Origin: JAUVXJ01 sp034430275 | GTDB taxonomy: Bacteria; Chloroflexota; Anaerolineae; UBA7937; B3-Chlor | NCBI GenBank assembly: GCA_034430275.1 | Contig: DAOUEW010000391.1 | Location: forward strand, 1 to 25,696 | Length of the DNA: 25,696 nt | Reading direction: 5' to 3' | Made by a program: the position numbers and the translations under genes | Notes under the pieces: generated by a model | What the model was told of the DNA's origin: nothing | Database searches by the model: none | The model's input: only the letters and a program-made list of their open reading frames with translations | Shown here: positions 22,947 to 25,696 of the stretch, piece after piece | How positions within the stretch are numbered: the first letter of the stretch is position 1 | Layout: each line of letters starts with the position of its first letter

Positions 22947-25696
22947 CTAGGGGACGATCTCTATGAGGTCCAGAATGAGGCTTTCGGACGTGGGGTCGCC
23001 AGAGTCATCGAGAAGATACAGGCGCTCCATAGTGCGCAGCAGGTAGACTCCGACCTCGAGTCTGAAGAGGCCCAGAGGCGCCTGTGGATCGGTCCAGACG
23101 GTGTGAGGATCGACAACCAGTCCCATCTCTGTCCACTGGGTGGTGGGGTGTGTGCCCCTTGCGGGTTGGATATCTTCCTGTCCCCAGATGCGGTCCTTGT
23201 CGTCCAGTATGTGGACAAACACTGTGTAGTCTTCATCCATCGAAGCGAGGGCCTCCCAGGTCAGGGTTAGCTGCAAAGCCTCCCCTCTGCGCACCTGCAC
23301 GTTGTGTATCTCGTAGTCGATCAGCCGCATCTTGTCCTCGAAGTTGGCCGGCAGATGCTCCGCATCTGGGGGGAACACGGGCGTGGGCTGTATGGTCACG
23401 GTGGTCAGCAAGACGTCAGACCGTTCGCTGGCTAGCCAGCCTCGGATCACGGGAAGCACGCGGCCAGCCGAGGAGTCTCGCAGCGCAACTCGCAACTGGA
23501 GCAACGCAGAGGTCGTCTCAGGGATGGTGACCGGCAGTGTCTCCAGGAGGGTCTCGCCCCGCGCCCAGCTCGAGGGTGGGTGCTCGCCGGACAACAGAGG
23601 CTGCTCGGCCTTCCATACAGAAGTGCCGTCTGCCTCCGTCAGCTTGAGAAGCACATCGTAGTCCGAGGCGTCGTGGCCAATCCTCTGCCAGTACAGGGTG
23701 AGGGGGATCTGACGGCCGGGGGCTGCGGTGGTCGGAGAATCGTATCCCAGCAGCAGAATCTCCTCGTCGAAAACGCTCAGCAGATAGTGCTCTGGCGACG
23801 GCGACCACGTGGGTGACGAAGCGACTGTGATCTGCGCGATGTCCAGGTAGCCGTCCTCGCCACCCTGGACTCGAAGTGCCTTGTCGCTGAGAGGAATAAA
23901 AAGGCCCACCTGCACGCTGTACTCGCCAGGCGGCAGCAGACCGGACAGCTCCACTTCGTGGTAGTCGCTAATGATCTCCCCAGGACGCCACGCGCCCATG
24001 GGGTACAGACCATTGACCGGTGACCGGCCTTTGGTCTCTATCCAAACGTGTTCGCTGGGGCCCACGACACGTAGTCGGACGTCGTGGTTTCGGCGGACCC
24101 GGTTCGATGGCTGCCAGTAGAGGCTCAAGTGCAGCGTGTCGGCTCGGCCCAGTTCATCCGCGTCCAGACGGTAGCCTTTCAGCCCTACGTTTGGTCCGAA
24201 GGAGACGTCCAGCGGGGAAGAGTCCGCGGGTAGCTGGAGGAGGGGATCTGTGCTGACCTGCGCCAGCGGGCCAATGGAGCGCAGGTGATATGTTCTTTCC
24301 AGACCGGACACGAAGCGGGCCAGGAGCACCGGGCTACCCTCGCTCAGCAGTCTGTCCACCTCGGCGCGGTAGGTAGTTTCGTCAGAGAAGGCGCCCGTCT
24401 CCGTATCTGAACGTATACCTTCAACCCTCTGGAGGTAGTGCAGGGGAGCCATCTTCTCGCTGTCAGCGAGTATGACCGAGCCGGCGGGGAGGTCTTGCTG
24501 GAGAGCGTACAGCCCCCAGTCGCGTGACGAGTACGCTTCACTCTTGTCCACGTCGGGCAGGTTCGTCCACAGCAGGGCCAGCGGTAGGAAGCTCGCCAGA
24601 GTCAAGGTTGCTGATCTCGCGAGCTGGATGCGTACTGAGGGGAGGGGTCTGCCCCAGCGCGCCAGCAGCGTGTTGGCCACTTCACGCAGTGCCGAGAGAC
24701 CGATGCCCAGCGCTATGGCGATGACCAGATAGGCGGGGATGAGGAACAAGGAGATGTCTGGGACGTCATAACTGAGCCCGAACGCCACGTAGCCACCAAG
24801 AGCCACCAGCAGGATGACGCTCTGTTTCCAGCCAAACCCGTCGCGCTGGCTTCTGGGCTTCCACACGAGCGAGAAGAGGCCTATCGTGGCCAACAGCAAG
24901 GCTGGAACGGAGTACTGATCCAGCAAGCTGCGCAGCAGGATGGTCAGGCGCTCCCCATTGTGGAGAACGGCGGACCATTGCAGGGCCGCAGCGAACTGTG
25001 TACCCAGAACGAGGTCCGAGAACTGGCGCCAGGTCATGGGCTGTCCGTGTATCTGCCACCAGCGAAGCGGGATGTACAGGTGCACGACGACGATCGGGGC
25101 GAGGAAAGTGCAGAAGCCAGCGAGAAGTAGCCTGGGATGCAGCAGGTGCCTCGATCGGTGAAGAATCACGTATGCGGCGATGGCTGGCGCCAGGAGCAGC
25201 ATAGTGCGATGGTGTGTGAGGCTAAGCCCATAGACGAGACAGGTCAGAATGAGGAGGATGGATTCGCGGTCTGCCCTGGGCCAGCGCACCGGGCGAGAGT
25301 CAGTTCCGGTGTGCTTCTGGCTCTCCAGGCGATCTTCGGGGGAGGCCATCTCCCCATGAAAGGAGCGCAACAGAAAGTAGATGATCAAACAGACGAACAG
25401 CGCGTTGAGGGCGTAGACCTCTGCTTCCACGGCCTGCGACCAGAACGCATAGCTGAACGCGAAGCACAAGGCGGCAAGCGCGGATGAGGATCGATCAGCC
25501 GTGAGTCGGTTGATCGTGAGGTACAACACTAGCACGGTCAGGGATGCGAAGAGCGCTGAGGAGAGGTTGACCCGATAGGCCACATCGCCGAAGGGAAGCA
25601 AGGTGAAGAGCTTGCCCAGCATGATATACAAGGGGTATCCGGTGGGATGAGCGATGCCCAGCTCGTACGACAAGACCTGGAACTCGAAGGTGTCGT
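22947..25696 (-). CDS. DUF2723-type polytopic membrane protein with three tandem C-terminal beta domains (5' end outside window)
   Basis: A large GT-C-like membrane protein. About 916 residues are visible and the N-terminus is cut by the window edge; the apparent TTG at 25673 is internal, because DTFEFQVLSYELG reads on to the edge. The first visible loop, DTFEF followed by GIAHPTGYPLY, corresponds to the DxxE-type acidic motif and HPPGYP segment of DUF2723 proteins (putative dolichyl-phosphate-mannose transferase relatives). About ten membrane segments follow to roughly residue 400. The outer C-terminus has three related beta domains, each with an L-x-LYW/LTW strand, a DYxVxxxL strand, a W and a P-xxW-xxGE segment. 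The last (DEDYTVFVHILDDKD) is closest to the domain ending the membrane protein at 1819-3393. It ends 88 bases upstream of the mrdA -35 box. The substrate is unknown; envelope glycosylation is likely but inferred. Confidence 0.88.
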   Translation of the reverse strand, partial: DTFEFQVLSYELGIAHPTGYPLYIMLGKLFTLLPFGDVAYRVNLSSALFASLTVLVLYLTINRLTADRSSSALAALCFAFSYAFWSQAVEAEVYALNALFVCLIIYFLLRSFHGEMASPEDRLESQKHTGTDSRPVRWPRADRESILLILTCLVYGLSLTHHRTMLLLAPAIAAYVILHRSRHLLHPRLLLAGFCTFLAPIVVVHLYIPLRWWQIHGQPMTWRQFSDLVLGTQFAAALQWSAVLHNGERLTILLRSLLDQYSVPALLLATIGLFSLVWKPRSQRDGFGWKQSVILLVALGGYVAFGLSYDVPDISLFLIPAYLVIAIALGIGLSALREVANTLLARWGRPLPSVRIQLARSATLTLASFLPLALLWTNLPDVDKSEAYSSRDWGLYALQQDLPAGSVILADSEKMAPLHYLQRVEGIRSDTETGAFSDETTYRAEVDRLLSEGSPVLLARFVSGLERTYHLRSIGPLAQVSTDPLLQLPADSSPLDVSFGPNVGLKGYRLDADELGRADTLHLSLYWQPSNRVRRNHDVRLRVVGPSEHVWIETKGRSPVNGLYPMGAWRPGEIISDYHEVELSGLLPPGEYSVQVGLFIPLSDKALRVQGGEDGYLDIAQITVASSPTWSPSPEHYLLSVFDEEILLLGYDSPTTAAPGRQIPLTLYWQRIGHDASDYDVLLKLTEADGTSVWKAEQPLLSGEHPPSSWARGETLLETLPVTIPETTSALLQLRVALRDSSAGRVLPVIRGWLASERSDVLLTTVTIQPTPVFPPDAEHLPANFEDKMRLIDYEIHNVQVRRGEALQLTLTWEALASMDEDYTVFVHILDDKDRIWGQEDIQPARGTHPTTQWTEMGLVVDPHTVWTDPQAPLGLFRLEVGVYLLRTMERLYLLDDSGDPTSESLILDLIEIVP

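Overview
The window is a GC-rich bacterial chromosome segment of ordinary housekeeping and envelope genes. I see no mobile element, CRISPR array, rRNA or phage gene. Four features together suggest a Chloroflexota (Anaerolineae-like) genome: tandem large polytopic membrane proteins carrying a YVRGAFAE motif, a DUF2723-type membrane protein with repeated C-terminal beta domains, a PASTA-less Ser/Thr kinase fused to a PQQ-type propeller, and a mrdA-minCDE-rodA cluster. The phylum call is an inference from gene content, not a measurement.

Left part, + strand (1-7033): the 3' end of one zinc-dependent medium-chain dehydrogenase, a second complete one, then three tandem paralogous integral membrane proteins of about 520-615 residues. 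They look like GT-C-fold or YfhO/PTPS-related envelope proteins. The third overlaps the second by ATGA.

Middle (7034-12698): a hairpin-rich convergent junction, then a DUF503/YlxP-like protein and a dolichyl-phosphate-glucosyltransferase-like GT2 on the minus strand. A divergent promoter region follows, leading to ftsY and prfB on the plus strand; prfB keeps the classic autoregulatory +1 frameshift. Next come a small lipoprotein and a probable 8-oxoguanine deaminase.

Right part, all on the minus strand (12722-25696), described here in order of transcription. A DUF2723 membrane protein is cut by the right edge of the window. A strong TATAAT promoter then drives mrdA-minC-minD-minE-rodA, which combines the elongation machinery with division-site selection. 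gltX (GluRS) and tRNA-Gln(CUG) follow, with the tRNA promoter lying inside the end of gltX. Last is a signalling operon of kinase-propeller, PP2C phosphatase and an 84-residue unknown protein, which converges on the deaminase gene.

Four candidate sigma-70-type promoters share TTGNNN - 17 bp - TATAAT/TACAAT (ftsY, kinase operon, tRNA-Gln, mrdA). This internal consistency helps fix several start codons. No entirely new system is evident. The least familiar items are the kinase-propeller/PP2C/84-residue operon, the domain-swapped membrane-protein trio, and several unexplained perfect palindromes in leader regions.
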